NCBI GenBank assembly: GCA_948567375.1
Contig: OX419756.1
Coordinates: 43,254,552 to 43,318,551, forward strand
Source: Lunularia cruciata
Lineage: Eukaryota; Streptophyta; Marchantiopsida; Lunulariales; Lunulariaceae
Direction: 5' to 3'
Length of the DNA stretch: 64,000 bases
Positions within the stretch are counted from its first letter, which is position 1; every line of letters begins with the position of its first letter. This document shows, one piece after another, positions 37,731 to 50,705 of the stretch. Both the position numbers and the translations under genes were made by a program. The notes below the pieces were generated by a model. The model was not told the origin of the DNA and made no database searches. It worked only from the letters and a program-made list of their open reading frames with translations.

Positions 37731-38999
37731 GCACTAATAGTATAATTGATAAGAATAGGTTGTTCACATAGGGATGTTTGGAAATGGCTAGAATTGAATA
37801 GAAAGAATCACATTTTCATTGTTTGCTTATTGTTATGTCTTTAATTGCTTGGGCAGGAACTAATCTTAGAAGAGGGTAATGCACTCACAATGGTGCACTA
37901 TAGAAAACTAAAACAATCAAATCACTTCCAAAAAAAATATACTACTTAGTGTGCTCTTGAAGGTGATGGTTTAGTCTATTTTGATGGTCAATAACCCCAA
38001 AGGTCTCTCCTCCCAATTAACTATGTTATGCATAGTAAAATGCTAATGAGAACTTTCTACCATTCACAAAAGGCATTCCCATCACTATACTACAAGTTCA
38101 TGAGACATTGGACTTTTTGCTCTATGTGGTACTTCACAATAATCACAGCCCTTGTGGCTTCTCAACACATTGCACTGAGTCTTCAGAACCCCAAGGAATT
38201 CAACACCACATTCAAGCCTAAATGCCTTCCTGCATTCCAACATTTGCAATCTTACTTTGAGTTCCTCATCACTACTCAATCCATCAATCAAAAAACATAC
38301 ACAACTTTGACATGGATACAATCAGGATCTTGGAGGTCCTTAGGCATCTTCTTCAAGACAAAACCCAATTTTCATACACATAAGCAAGTATATTATGCCT
38401 GCACAAATTGGATAGAAAGGTGTGATTTGGAATTCTAAGATTGAATCTGTATTACATTAGGGTGATTCCCCTTATACCTCCTACTACAAAAAGATGGGGT
38501 GCATCTACAATTGTGCAATGCCACAATCTCATGATTAACTCTAAACCAATTAAGGTTAACCCTAGTGTACCTACATTATCATTCTACTTAAATGTTCTGA
38601 CGGTGTGACTTGCAACAGGCACCTTGCTTTATTGTCCACTCTACCAATCATATGACTCTAGCTAGGCATCAAGAGAATGGTCTTGATGACAAGGAAATAC
38701 AAAAAATGTTTTATTATGCATCAATACTATCTTATAGATAGTCTATGAAAATGTCATGACTTGGGAGTGGTACCACTCCAATGATGCTTGACTTCAATGG
38801 TCTCCCACCACAATGATGTTTGACTCCATTGATCTCCCACCAAAATGTTGTCTCATCATGATGATGCTTGACTTTGATTGTCTCCCACCATGATGATGTA
38901 TGACTTCCTATACACATGTACATATTTATTATTGATATAGTGGTCCCTATTGCATTGATCTGCCTTCACCTTTACATCTTTGAATCAACTCATTCACAT
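37731..38999. other. Unassigned sequence; one unrecognised 136-codon frame
   Basis: A plus-strand frame at 38,028-38,438 (MHSKMLMRTFYHSQKAFPSL) is open but unrecognised and may be chance. GATCTCCCACCA-like units (AATGATGYTTGACTYYATTG) recur three to four times between 38,770 and 38,910, a degenerate minisatellite. No gene is supported. Confidence 0.35.
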
Positions 39000-40875
39000 G
39001 CTTGTTATACCTATCAAGTTCTTTGTGGATATTGGCTAGGATATTCTTGAACTTGGCATTGATATGCTTTTGCAATTGGTCAACCAACTTGGCCAATTGT
39101 TTGTTTGAATATAATTTTTCCTCCAAAGCATATATCTATGACTTAGCTCTCTTAGCTTTTTGTGATGAGCTTGAGTCATGATAGACATTTCCACTTGTGC
39201 CTTTAGTCAATTTCTGGCATCCTCCATGATAGTAAGAACCCTCATCCGCTCCTCATCTAGGGTATATTGGATAGATTGTGGCTCCATCTCTACTTTGTGC
39301 CTGACATGAAAACAAAGGATTTGCTCCTTTTCTTTGTGATTGTTGAAAATCATGGTCAACTCCTCAATGCACATTTGGGACTTTCTCACTACTGGTGATG
39401 TAGGCCTATTTGTCCTTGGCACCATGGAGGCATAGAAACTTCAATTCTCATTTAAGGGATGTTATCTCCTCATAGTAAGCACTCAATTGCTCATTGTGTT
39501 TCTTCTTCATATCCTTAGCAAAACACTTGGACCTCCATATTGGTTATTAAGTTAGTATCTGATTGGCAAATCAGTTGTCATGATCCAACCATCTCTTCCT
39601 TGATGGTGTCAATTTTTTTCTCTTGGTGCTCAATTCTCCTCTTGTGCCACCTTGTAATTCAAAGTTGCTTTCTCTTGGTATGATGCACCTATCTTCAACA
39701 TAGTGATCTTGGCCTTAATATTGTTTATCTCCTCTTTGTATTTCGCTAGTAGTGCATCACTATCTCTCTTTCAAACATTGCAATCCTTTGAAAAGGAATT
39801 ATACTCCTCTCTCTTGCTATGCAGCTCCACTGCCTTAGTAAAAAGCACAATCTCTAACTTGTGGACCTTGGACTATCATCCTTTTTTGGCCTCATCTCCA
39901 TCTTGGCCTTCCCAAACCTTCTTGACTCTTCCTCTTGGCTATCACAAGCTGCTCCTTGAGCTATGTAAGCTCTTTGAGTGCCTCCTTGGCTAGATATCAC
40001 TCCTAATATTGGCAATGTTCTTCAACCATAGTCAGTTAAGCTATCTATGCAATACTAGCATGTGCCTTGACCAACTCCTAGTCTACTCCCAACTTTTTCC
40101 AAATGGCATTTTGAATGTGATAGTGCAGATACTCTATTAGCCTCATATAGTCCATTACCATAGGGCCTATCTCATGGTAAGCAAGAAGCAATTCTTCCAT
40201 GGTATTTAAGATTGGTCGCAATATATGAACAACCCATGTCAAAAATGGTGGATAGCTCAGCATGGGTTCTATAGGTCCTCTTGAATTCAGTTCCAAACAA
40301 GTTTCCTCTCCTTGTGGGACCTATGCTTCTTCCTTTATGTGTGGGTGATCTTAAGTAGTTGCTAGGACCACCTAGGTGCTCTCTACTTCTAGCACCACCT
40401 AGTAGCTTGATGCTACTCCCTTCGCTCCATCTAATTTCGTTTACCACCATTGCTTTAGTAGCCACCATGGTCTTAGTAGCAATAGTTGGTTTTGCAAACA
40501 AATTGTCCAAATCTAAGGATTTTAATCTCTTCCTTGGACATTTATGTTTGTATTTAGAGTCTTCTCTTATTAGTCTATTATCCTCCAACTAATTGAGATG
40601 GCATCATTTGTGTATCCTCAGTCATTGGTTCCTTGGGTAGAGTTGCCACCCATTGTTCTTCAAGGGCTAGACAAGACAATCAAAACCTACACTATCTCCA
40701 TTTCCATGCTTGGTGTCAAAGGAGCATTCTTCTGCAGTTGAGATATTGAGATATCCTCTTCCTCATCCATCAAAGTCCCCCTTTCTCTGGAGTGCCTTTG
40801 GTATCTTTGGCTCCAACACTATTGTGGGGTGGAATGTACTTCCATGCTTTGCTTCTCATCATCTCCCTCCTGAGT
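39000..40875 (-). pseudogene. Family X, split copy, C-terminal part
   Basis: Minus-strand frames form a degenerate protein. 40,588-40,172 contains FKRTYRTHAELSTIFDMG. A one-base shift near 40,190 then gives YHEIGPMVMDYMRLIEYLHY (to 40,078). A long, stop-ridden coiled-coil-like region follows, ending around 39,425-39,207 with CIEELTMIFNN, VEMEPQSIQYTLDEERMRV and LTIMEDARN. The last segment recurs at 57,540-57,690 on the plus strand. The frame upstream continues beyond the gypsy insertion at 47,253, so the gypsy element interrupts this copy. Function unknown; the glutamate-rich coiled coil suggests a structural or gag-like protein. Confidence 0.45.
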
Positions 40876-41613
40876 TGTAATACCTAGACATATGATCTAA
40901 ATGTGAAATTCAGTTTGGTAACACCTGGAGTGATGTTACACATGATGGACAAAATAGATCAAATAGAGGTATCACCAAAAGAGTACTTCTACTAATAAGG
41001 CAAAAACCAAAATAGACTTGAAAACCTTAGAACCAATAGCTAGACATGTGATCTAGAGGTGAGAATTGGTTTGGTAACATCTGAAAGTATGTTACACATG
41101 ATAAAAAAAATGGATCAAAAAGAGGTATCACCAAAGGGGGATTTCTACTAATAAATTAGGAATAGAAATATGCTTGAAATATTTGAAGGTAATTTTGAAG
41201 GCCTAAAAGGATGAATGAGGTCTCAAAAATGTGCACATTCTCCCCCAAATGGTGGAAAGACTAGCCTTCCCTCCCCCCAAGTTTGTCTCATTATGAGCTT
41301 TCCAATGGTACCTCACCCATATGATTTTGAGATTCCTAAAAGAAGATTCCCTAAAAGATTCCCTTTGGTCAAAGCCGATTTGACCAACTAGATAGGACCA
41401 AGGCCAACATGTCACCCATCCAAGCAAGTACCTAAGGGTGGAGCTTGCTGAAATGTCACCTATCCATGTACCTAATCCTATGGTGGGGATTCCTTGGAGG
41501 AGATCCTCTTTGGCTATATAATAAAGAGAAGGTGCTCCTTGGGAGCATCAAGGATTTAAATGTGATCTTGTGTTTTTGTTTCGGTATTTCTTTGCTATCC
41601 TTGGAATATTACA
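40876..41613 (+). repeat. 5' LTR of gypsy-2
   Basis: 738 bp, TGTAATACC to ATATTACA. It contains two diverged units of about 155 bp in tandem (each beginning TAGACATRTGATCTARA and including GGTATCACCAAA), the same internal duplication as in the other LTRs here. Confidence 0.85.
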
Positions 41614-43374
41614 ATGGTATCAGAGTAGTTGTTTCAATCCAAGAGAGTGGATCACCCCTCTTGGAAGAACATGGGCTATTGAGATTGGGTAATTTTGGAA
41701 AGAAGAACCATAGGGAAACTAATAGAAAAGGAGTGTTTCAAAGAGAGGATGGGATGGAGGCTCCTGGAGGCCAATTTCCTATACCTTGGTTTCCATTTCT
41801 GAATCCGTTTCACATCAAGGTCATGTACATTCAGCAAGAGAAAGTAAGAATATACCTTATTTATCATTTTGGAGTAGAGTTCATGGACATAGTGATGAAT
41901 TTACCAAACTTAGTGATTTTCCTTGTAGTGATTTATGATAGAGAGTGGGATTTGACAATCTACATTTTGTTGTGATGGATTTTAATGTCCCAAATCCTCT
42001 CCTCTTCAATACTCAAGTAGACATTTGTTACATAGTTAGACCAAAAGTGATGTTTAGGGATTTTATGGTCAGGAATTTTGGTGAGGAATATTATCAACAA
42101 GTGATAGCTTCTAAGGTCCCAATGGTAGTCCCAACAGTTCATGCGCACTCTCAAGTGATCATATTAATTCTATATTGAAGTAAACAATAGCAATTGAGGG
42201 TTTGCAGGAACCATGGATCTGCAATTGCATGAGTTGATAAAAGGAATGCAAGGGATGTTGAACAAGTTTCAAGAGATTAAGATGACCATGGAGGCATTGC
42301 AAATTCAAGTGCAAACCTTCATAATGATCATATAATGCAAGAAGAAGAGCTGTCCCAAAACTTAATACTTGCAATTGAAGTACTTGGAGAGGCACCCATG
42401 CCTACAAACCCGGTCAACAATGAAGCCACATTGCTACTATGGATGAAAAAGACTTGCAACATCGAGCCTTACAAGGGACAACATATGATGAGAGTAGTGG
42501 AGAATTGGATTTCAAGAATGAATCAATATTTCTGATTGTTCTCAACAAAGATCACCAAGCATGTTGCAGGCATGTTTGCATGTAGATACTTGACTGATAA
42601 AACCCTCACATGGTACAATGCTTGGGAAAGATCAATGTTGATAGAGAAAAGAGAGGTCATGTGGACAACAATACAAGAAGGATTGTTGAAGAATTTCCAA
42701 TTAGTAGATTGCATGCAAATGGCCCAAATCTGATTATGGGAATTGAAACAAAAGGATAACATACAAGAGTATGTGGAGGTATTTTTGGATCTACAAGTTG
42801 CAATAACCAACATGAGTCCAACAGAGGCTCTAGAAAATTTCAAATGAGGGTTGAAGGAGCAGATTTGCCAAGAAGTCATGGTACAAAATCCTCACATGAT
42901 ATTTGAAGCCATTGCTTGTGCGTAAAGAATAGCAAGGGGACTTGGTGGAGGTGAAGGAGTAGTTTTACCTCAACATTATTGGGTAGAAATGCCACACATG
43001 GGTAGACCAATACCAATGGAATTAAGCAGCCTTTGGTTTCAACACCAAGGAATACGATCACTTCAAGGAGAGCGGGGATAGGTAGAAGAACAAAGAGATG
43101 GAGTTCCACGAGGAGAACAACGCTGTTGTTACAATTGTGGCCGTATTGGGCACATATCTACCAATTGTTGTGTTTGTCTTCCTAGAGGCCCTTGGCTTCC
43201 ATACAAGTAGTCTTTGAATAACATGGAGAGACACACTAAAGAAGAGGATGCAAAAATCACCTCAAAAAACAAAGATTGCTAGTAAATGTACCTCACAACC
43301 TTATTGGCTCAATAAGGAAGCAAAAAAGCAAGAGGAGGAAGAAGATGAGTGCGCAAAGGTCCTAAAAAGCAACC

Positions 43375-43450
43375 TCACACAATTGATTATTGTGAATGGA
43401 GTCCTAGAATGGAGTCACACAATTGATTATTGTGAATGGAGTCCTAGAAG
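43375..43450 (+). repeat. 40-bp tandem duplication inside gypsy-2
   Basis: CACACAATTGATTATTGTGA and the following 14 bases occur twice at a spacing of 40, in the segment matching the pol start (IVVNGILEG) of gypsy-1. The duplication is absent from gypsy-1. Confidence 0.8.
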
Positions 43451-44118
43451 GAAATCAAGTGAGAGTATTGATAGATCTAAGAGAAACATAAAATTTCTTG
43501 TCTTGCTTTATTGCATAAGATTGGGGATAGATCTAGAGAGAGATGAGAGCAAAGAAGTAGAGTTACCTAACGGGTAAACAAAGAGGATTGAATCATAACC
43601 TAGACAAGTAGTACTCTTTATACAAGAATATCAAGAAGAAATTGGGTGGCGAGTGATACAATTAGCTTGTTATGATGCAATCTTAGGCATACCATGAGCA
43701 TTACAACACTATGGTAGATTGGAGGAAGAAAGTAGTGAAAACCTGCAAATGGTTGATCATTGGGATTAAGAAAAATCACACAGGCAAGAATTGCCTCTTT
43801 ATGTCATAAGAATAGCAACTATCTATAAGACTGATAGATGTTTCATGGGGCTAATAAGAGAAGTCCAGAGTGCACACTTTCTTGGACAAATTCTTGAGAA
43901 ATTGAAGGATGTGGTAAATGAGCTTCAAAATGTCTTTCCTAATGATCTACCCTTAGGATTACCACCAAGAAGGAGAGTAGATCACAAAATTGAGACATGT
44001 CCGAGAAAGACATCTCCTTGTAAGGCCCCATATTGCCTATCACCTCATGAGTAGGAGGAGTGTAAGGCTCAAATTGAGGATATGCTATAGAAAGGGTTTA
44101 TCCAACCTAGCGTATCAC

Positions 44119-44545
44119 CCAAAACCCTAAAACTCTATTTTATTTGTTAATACTTGGATACCTTTTGCAGTTAATTTATGCCCCAAGTAATCTACTTCAG
44201 ACTTGCCACACCCACACTTTGAGATTTTGGCATACAATTGATTTTGTCTTAGAATCTAGAAGACTTCTCATAGATGTTGTTTGTTTGTTAAAGGTTGTGC
44301 AACCTTGGAGAAGTCCTTAACAAAATGATGATAGAACCTTGTTAACCCCAAGAAGCTCTTGAGTCTGATCTTGAGTCTAATCTTTTGGAGCATGCCATTT
44401 TTGAACGACATGCTCCAAAAAGTTTCATTCAAAAATGGCATGCTCCAAAAGATTAGACTCAAGATCAGACTCAAGAGCTTCTTGGGGTTAACGGGGTTCT
44501 ATCATCATTTTGTTAAGGACTTTTCCAAGGTTTCACAACCTTTAA
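44119..44545. repeat. Inverted duplication replacing the RT core of gypsy-2
   Basis: Arms of about 118 bp at 44,287-44,405 and 44,428-44,545 are near-perfect reverse complements around a 22-base spacer. Each arm encodes [20 protein letters not shown] in opposite directions. Left of the palindrome, 44,119-44,286 is also inverted; its minus strand reads [20 protein letters not shown], a more N-terminal RT segment. The plus-strand RT between IQPSVSP (44,118) and the palindrome, including the FLDDIL site, is gone. Confidence 0.85.
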
Positions 44546-46313
44546 TGACACTACTTGGCAAGGGGAAGAAGTAGACATGGAGAACCGCACAAGAGTTGGC
44601 TTTCAAGAATTGAAAGCCACCTTGCTACATGCACCAAACTTAAAATGGTATGACCCAAAACGTCTAATGAAGTTGGCTATAGATGCATTAGGCATAGCAT
44701 AGGAGCAGTCCTACAACAAGAGTGGCATGATGGATAGCATCCAATTGCATATTTCTCTCATAAGCTACTACCGATAGAGCGCAACTATCATACCATAGAA
44801 CGAGAAGAGATGGCCATTGTCCTTGCAACCAAGCATTGGAAGCACTATCTTGGAAAAAAGGCATTTGTAGTGGAGATAGATCACAAACCACAAACCACTA
44901 GTCTCCCTTGAGATACAAAAAGATCTATCTTGTCAGTAGATTCGATGGGCGGAGAGGCAACAACAATTCAACATGACAATCACTACGTGGAAGGCAAGAA
45001 GCAACTTGCAGATGTATTCAAATGCCAATGGCAAACAACTTGGTGGTAGAGGCTGAAATTAACCTTGAATTTTGGCCAGAGATTTTGGCTGCTACAAAAA
45101 TGGATCCATAGATTGTTGGAGATCAATCATCCAATGGTATCACCAACACCCAAGGACTCACCTTTCATGATGCAGATTATGGATCCCAAAAATCCCAAAA
45201 TTATGCACCATCATTCTAGCAAAATATCATGATTCCACCATTGCAAGTCATGTTGGAGTGGACAAGACCTTGGATGCAGTCCAACACCATTACTATTGGC
45301 ACAAGATGAGCAATGATGTGATGGATTAAGTGCATAGCTACCTACTTGGTCAACAGAACAAAGCTTCTAATCAAGCTCTTGCATGGCTCCTTCAACATCT
45401 CTCCACTCCTACACAACATTGGGAAAAAGTAAGTATAGATCTTGTTTGTGAATTACCCAAGACTACCTTAGGGTTTGACTCCATTATAGTCTTTGTGGAC
45501 CGGCTCAAAAAAATGATTCATGTACGCCCTACCACCAAGGATGTTAGTACTCTACAACTAACTCAATTGTACTTAGATGTAGTCTTTTCTCCATAGCTTA
45601 TCTTGAGTACTCATTCATTGATAGAGGCATTCAATTCACCAATTTGTTTTGGCAAACACTCTTTGGGTTCTTCAAAACCAAGTTGGCCATGTCCACAGCT
45701 TACCACCCATAGACAGATGGACAAACAAAGCGGGCTAATTGCACTATTGAGGACATGTTGTGCAGCTTCACCTTAGATGAGCAAGAGAGGTGGGGCCCCC
45801 CTACTTCCATTGTGGAATTCTCTTACAACAATTCAATGAATGCATCCACCTGAGTCACTCTATACTTCCTCATATATTGTTAGCATTCCCTCACATCTTC
45901 TAGCTTGATCAAGATCTGTTTGGTGGCTACCAAGGTTGACGTAGTCAACACATTTTTTTGTTGAGAATCCAATAATGTGTGGAAGCACCAAGCACATATT
46001 GCAGATTGCTCAAAATTGACAAAAGTAGTATGCGGATTACACACCATAGGCACATGGGTTCAATGTTGGAGATCAAGTTTGGCTGTCAACAATCAACCTC
46101 ACATTAGTTGGCCCTTGTAAGCTCAGACCTCGTTTTATTGGGCTTTTTTCCATTCTTTGTCAAATCTGCAATGTGGCCTATCACCTTGAGCTACCACCAC
46201 ACATGAAGATCCATCCGGTGTCCCATGTTTCCCTACTCTATAGATATGCTCTCCAATCAGGCCATTATCATTCCATTCAAGACATTTGACCTTGCTCGAC
46301 ACTCATTGATTGC

Positions 46314-46511
46314 ATGGAAGAATATGAAGTAGAACGTATTCTCCAAAAATGCATCCGTGGCATTTGCCACCCACAGGTGGACTATCTTTTACAGTGGAAA
46401 GGTTACCCACTATATGAGGTGACATGGGAGCCCGTTGCTAATTTGACACATGCATCGGTGCGAGTGCAAGCTTTTGAGCAACAACTTTGCAACGAGGACG
46501 TTGCATCTTAA
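46314..46511 (+). pseudogene. Chromodomain at the pol C terminus of gypsy-2
   Basis: 65 open codons with EYEVERILQKCIRGICHP, then YLLQWKGYPLYEVTWEP, a chromodomain. This marks the element as a chromovirus; such domains are known to guide integration to modified histones. It has outlived the rest of pol, probably by chance given its short length. Confidence 0.8.
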
Positions 46512-46524
46512 AAGGAGGGAGATT

Positions 46525-47252
46525 TGTAATCCTAGACATATGATCTAGATGTGAAATTTGGTTTGGTAACACTTGGAGTGATGTTACACATGATGAAAAA
46601 AATAGATCAAATATAGATTTCACCAAAAGAGTACTTCTACTACTAGAGCAAGAACCAAAATAGTTTTGAAAACTTTACAACAAATAGCTAGACATGTGAT
46701 CTAGAAGTGAGAATTGGTTTGGTAACATCTGAAAGGGTATTACACATGATTGAAAAACTAGATCAAAAAGAGATATCATCAAAAAGGGACTTCAACTAAT
46801 AAAGTATGAACCAAAATATGCCTAAAATCTCTGAAGGCAACTTTGAAGGCCTAAACGGATGAATTAGGCCTCGAACATTTGCGTATGTGAAGACAAGGCT
46901 GGCCTTTACTCCCCCCAAGTTTGTCTCATCAATAGCTTTTCAATGATACCTCACCCATGTGATTTTGGGATTCCTACAAGAAGATTCCCTAAAAGATTCC
47001 CTTTGGTCAAAGCCAATTTGACCAACTAGATAGGACCAGGACAGACATGTCACCCATCCAAGCAAGTAATCTAAGGGTGGAGCTTTTTGACATGTCACCT
47101 ATCCATGTACCTAATCCTATGGTGGGGATTTCTTGGAGGAGATCCTCTTTGACTATATAATAAAGAGAAGGTGCTCCTTTGGAGTATTAGGGATTTGAGT
47201 GTGAACTTGTGTTTTTGCTTTTGTGTTTCTTTGTTATTGTCAGAACATTACA
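46525..47252 (+). repeat. 3' LTR of gypsy-2
   Basis: 728 bp, preceded by a polypurine tract (AAAAGGAGGGAGATT, 46,510-46,524). It is clearly diverged from the 5' LTR, which indicates an old insertion. Confidence 0.85.
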
Positions 47253-48604
47253 CCAGTCAAAGGATAATTTGATCTTGGAGAAAGAGGTTGCTTGCTTTAG
47301 GGGCAATTGTGCAATAGTTGATGATTGTTTGTCTTCCTTGTCTTTTGGCATTAGTGTTATGCTAGGAGTACCTTGTGAATCCTGGTCATCTTTCACCTCA
47401 CTTCCCAATCTTGATTTTTCATTGAAATGGGAATCCCTTTCATTAGAAGAATCTACAAGATGGGGATTAGGCTTGTGTCTCTTTGTGATTTGAATTGGTA
47501 CCATGGCCTGTGAGCCGGCCTGTCTCTCACTCAAGATGAACCTCTGATGGCTATAATGGTAGCACACCATGGACTAAGAAGGCAAAGAACCCCAACTCCA
47601 TCATACTCCTCCAAGGCTAACACTCCAAGACTGAAGACATTGCTCACTAGAGAACTCAATGAGAGAGATAGTTACAAATGAAAGGATGATGAGTACATCC
47701 TCACCCCTAGTTTATATATTTGTGAAATAGTTACACACCAAAGTTACTAATTACTAGAGTAACTCAAGTTACTAGGCTAAAAGTCAAGTAAAGTTAAAAA
47801 GTATAAAAGAATATCTATTTACATGGGCATATTCCCCTAAGCATGTGGTCTTATCTTGACCCAATCACTTAGTAAAGGATTCCTTCACATGGGCTATCCT
47901 TGGACTATAGAAGAATCCAAAACAAAAAGGCTTGTAGGCCCAAGAGTTCTCAACTCTTTTCTCAAAGCAAAACACTTAGGAACAATATTAAGTCAACACA
48001 CTAGAATCCAAAATAGTGGTGCTCATCTTTTCCATTTCCTCTAAAGTAAGGTCCCCACTATATTAGCTATGACTAACTTTAGCTAATCATGACTAATGTA
48101 GAACCATCCTTTATCTCTATAAATAATATCTCTCAAGTATTTATAATACTAAGCTTTATATCATAATACCACATACATGCACAAATGAGTGTTACAGGCC
48201 GCCTTCTTCTTTTTGGTACTTGCTCTAGCAATCTTGCCTATCCTAACCCACTTTTATATTTGGCAGTATATGAGTAATGCTTCCTTATACTTCTTTGCTT
48301 TCCCCATGTATTTGGCTTGAGCTTGATGATAACTTGATGGATATTAGAGTGCTAGAAAGTGCTTCTTCTCTTCCTTCCTTAGTAGCTTCATCTTGATGTA
48401 AAAATGCAAGACAAATAGGAAGAGAAAAATGTTTCCTCCATTTGTCTATAATTGCTTAGTCAATTTGTGGGTTTGATGGTGAAACATCTTTGCCCAGTCC
48501 ATGGTTTCCCTTCATGTAACAATTGAAAGAAGGTAGCTTCCCCATTGTTGATGTATGTGATTCATGTTGAATTGAAGATCTTGAGCAAGGACACTATGGT
48601 GCAC
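47253..48604 (-). pseudogene. Family X, split copy, central part
   Basis: Minus-strand coding traces: about 48,510-48,300 (FLFVLHFYIKMKLLRKEEKK, then KYMGKAKKYKEALLIYCQI) and 47,500-47,253 (MVPIQITKRHKPNPHLVD to KIKLSFDW). The frame runs into the gypsy-2 LTR and resumes at 40,875 with TQEGDDEKQSMEVHSTPQ. It matches the plus-strand relic at 19.35-19.65 kb. The intervening 47.57-48.2 kb shows only stops. The upstream part continues past the gypsy-1 insertion at 55,222. Confidence 0.4.
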
Positions 48605-49345
48605 TGTAATACTCCGAGGACAAGAGAAGAGAGAAAACACAGATTGCACACTCAAACATTCGATGCCCCGAGGGAGCACCTTCTCTTTATTATATAGACA
48701 AAGAGGATCTCCTCCAAGGAAGCTCCACCATAAGATTAGGGACACAGATAGGTGACATGTCAGCAAGCTCCTCCCTTGGATTACTTACTTGGATGGGTGA
48801 CCTGTCTGGTCTAGGTCCTATCTGGTTGGTCAAACGAGCTTTGACCGGAGGGAATCTTTTATGGAATCTTCCTGTAGGAATCTCAGAATCACATGAGTAA
48901 GGTACCGTTGGAAAGCTCTCGACGAGACAAACCAGGGGGAGGGAAGGCCAGCCTTTCCTCCATTGGGGGGGGGGGAATCTGCACATTTTCGAGGCCTAAT
49001 TCATCCGTTTAGGCCTCCTAAATTGCCTTCAAAGATTTCAAGCATATTTTGGTTCCTACTCTATTAGTAGAAGTCCCCTTTTGGTGATACCTCTTTCTGA
49101 TCTGTTTAGTCCATCATGTGTAACATTCTTCCAGATGTTACCAAACCAATTCTCACCTTTAAGTCATATGTCTAGCTATTGGTTCTAAGGTTCTCAAGTC
49201 TATTTCGGTTTCTGCCCTATTAGTAGAAGTACTCTTTTGGTGATACTTCTATCTGATCTATTTTGACCATCATGTATAACATCATTCTAGATGTTACCAA
49301 ACCGAATTTCACATCTAGATCATATGGCTAACCCTTGGTATTACA
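48605..49345 (-). repeat. 3' LTR of gypsy-1
   Basis: 741 bp, TG...CA with 8-bp inverted ends TGTAATAC/GTATTACA. On the minus strand CTATATAATAAAG (about 48,690) may supply TATA and polyadenylation signals. An internal tandem pair of about 155 bp is present. Confidence 0.95.
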
Positions 49346-49362
49346 GACCTCCCTCCTTTTAA
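49346..49362 (-). other. Polypurine tract of gypsy-1
   Basis: The minus strand reads AAAAGGAGGGAGGTC directly before the 3' LTR: the plus-strand priming site. Confidence 0.85.
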
Positions 49363-50705
49363 GACGCAACGTCCTTGTTGTGCAATTGTTGCTCAAATGC
49401 TTGCACCAACACTGGTGCATGTGCCAAATTGGCAGCGGGTTCCCAAGTTGCTTCATAGAGGGGGTAACCTTTCCATTGTACTAGATATTCCACCCGCGGA
49501 TGGCGAGTACCACGCATGCGCTTTTGGAGAATCCGCTCCACTTCATATTCCTTTGTGCCATCAATGACTGTCGGACAAGGTCGAATGTCCTCTGTGGAAG
49601 TACCTTGGCCTGATCGGGGAGCATATCTGCGTAATAGGGAGACATGGAACACTGGATGGATTTTCATGTGTGGTGGTAGCTCAAGGTGATAGGCCACAGC
49701 GCCGATGCGACGAAGAATCGAGAAAGGCCCAATAAAACGAGGTCTGAGCTTACGAGATCCAAGTAATGTGAGGTTGGTTGTTGATAGCCATACTTGATCC
49801 CCAACATTGAACTCCATGTGCCTACGGTGTGCATCAGCATACTACTTTTGTCGATTTTGTGCAATCTGTAACCGGTGCTTGGCGCTCTCCACACCTTGTT
49901 GGATTCTAGAAACAAATGTGTTGACTGCATCAACTTTGGTAGTCACTGGACGGATCTTCATCAAGCTAGAAGGTGTGAAAGGATGCTCACCATACATGAG
50001 GAAGAACGGAGTGACCTGGGTGGAGGCATTCATTGAATTGTTGTAAGCAAATTCCACCAACGGTAGTAGGGTGTCCCACCTCTCTTGCTCTTCTAAGGTG
50101 AAGCCGCGTAACATGTCTTCAATTGTGCGATTAGCCCGCTCTGTTTGGCCATCTGTTTGTGGGTGGTAAGCTATAGACATGGCCAACTTGGTTTTGAAGA
50201 AACCAAAGAGTGTTCGCCAAAACAAACTGGTGAATTGGGTGCCTCTATCGGTGATGAGTACTCTAGATAAGCCATGGTGAGCAAAGACTGCATCTAAGTA
50301 TAGGTGAGCTAGTTGTGGAGCGGTCACCTCCTTGGTGGTAGGGCGTACATGAATCATTTTGCTGAGCCGGTCCACAAAGACCACAATGGAGTCAAACCCT
50401 GAGGTGGTCTTGGGTAATTCACAGACGAGATCCATACTCACTTGTTCCCAACGTTGGGTAGGAGTGGGAAGAGGTTGAAGGAGCCCTGTAGGAGCTTGAT
50501 TAGAAGCTTTGTTCTGTTGACAAAGTAGGCAGCTACGCACATAGTCCATCACGTCGTTGCTCATCTTGGGCCAATAGTAATGACGCTTGATTGCCTCCAA
50601 GGTCTTGTCCACTCCGACATGAGCTGCAATGGCCGAATCATGACATTCTGCTAGAATGGTGGTGTGTAATTCTGGGACATTGGGATCCACAATCGGCCCT
50701 CCCAA
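49359..50705 (-). pseudogene. gypsy-1 integrase and chromodomain
   Basis: The reading frame 50,705-49,842 holds the His/Cys zinc site (HDSAIAAHVG to CLLCQQNK). It also holds the DDE core: D in VSMDLVCELP, D in LITDRGTQFTS, E in DGQTERANRTIEDML. A TAG at 49,842-49,844 then interrupts the frame. The same frame reopens as YADAHRRHMEFNVGDQVWLS and ends with a chromodomain (EYEVERILQKRMRG to YLVQWKGYPLYEATWEP) and stop at 49,359. The TAG fits a CAG (Gln) deaminated at a CHG methylation site. The older gypsy-2 has a TAG at the same position. Confidence 0.85.

Larger units (their letters stand above)
40876..47252 (+). mobile_element. Old Ty3/gypsy chromovirus (gypsy-2), decayed and rearranged
   Basis: It is bounded by LTRs at 40,876-41,613 and 46,525-47,252 and has a tRNA-Met-type primer site TGGTATCAGAG at 41,615. 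Gag traces run 42,212-43,250: MDLQLHELIKGMQG, then a knuckle around CYNCGRIGHISTNC. Protease/RT N-terminal traces run 43.4-44.1 kb. The RT core is missing and replaced by an inverted segment at 44.12-44.55 kb. RNase H and integrase traces continue to 46.2 kb. A chromodomain frame survives at 46,314-46,511 (EYEVERILQKCIRG). Many stops are CGA-to-TGA or CAG-to-TAG type changes, as expected for long-methylated DNA. Flanks are TGAGT and CCAGT, an eroded target duplication at best. It sits inside a family X copy. Confidence 0.85.

Noticed and set aside
47253-47257. Perfect target duplication for gypsy-2
   Set aside because: Flanks are TGAGT and CCAGT; only the last three bases agree, so at best it is eroded.
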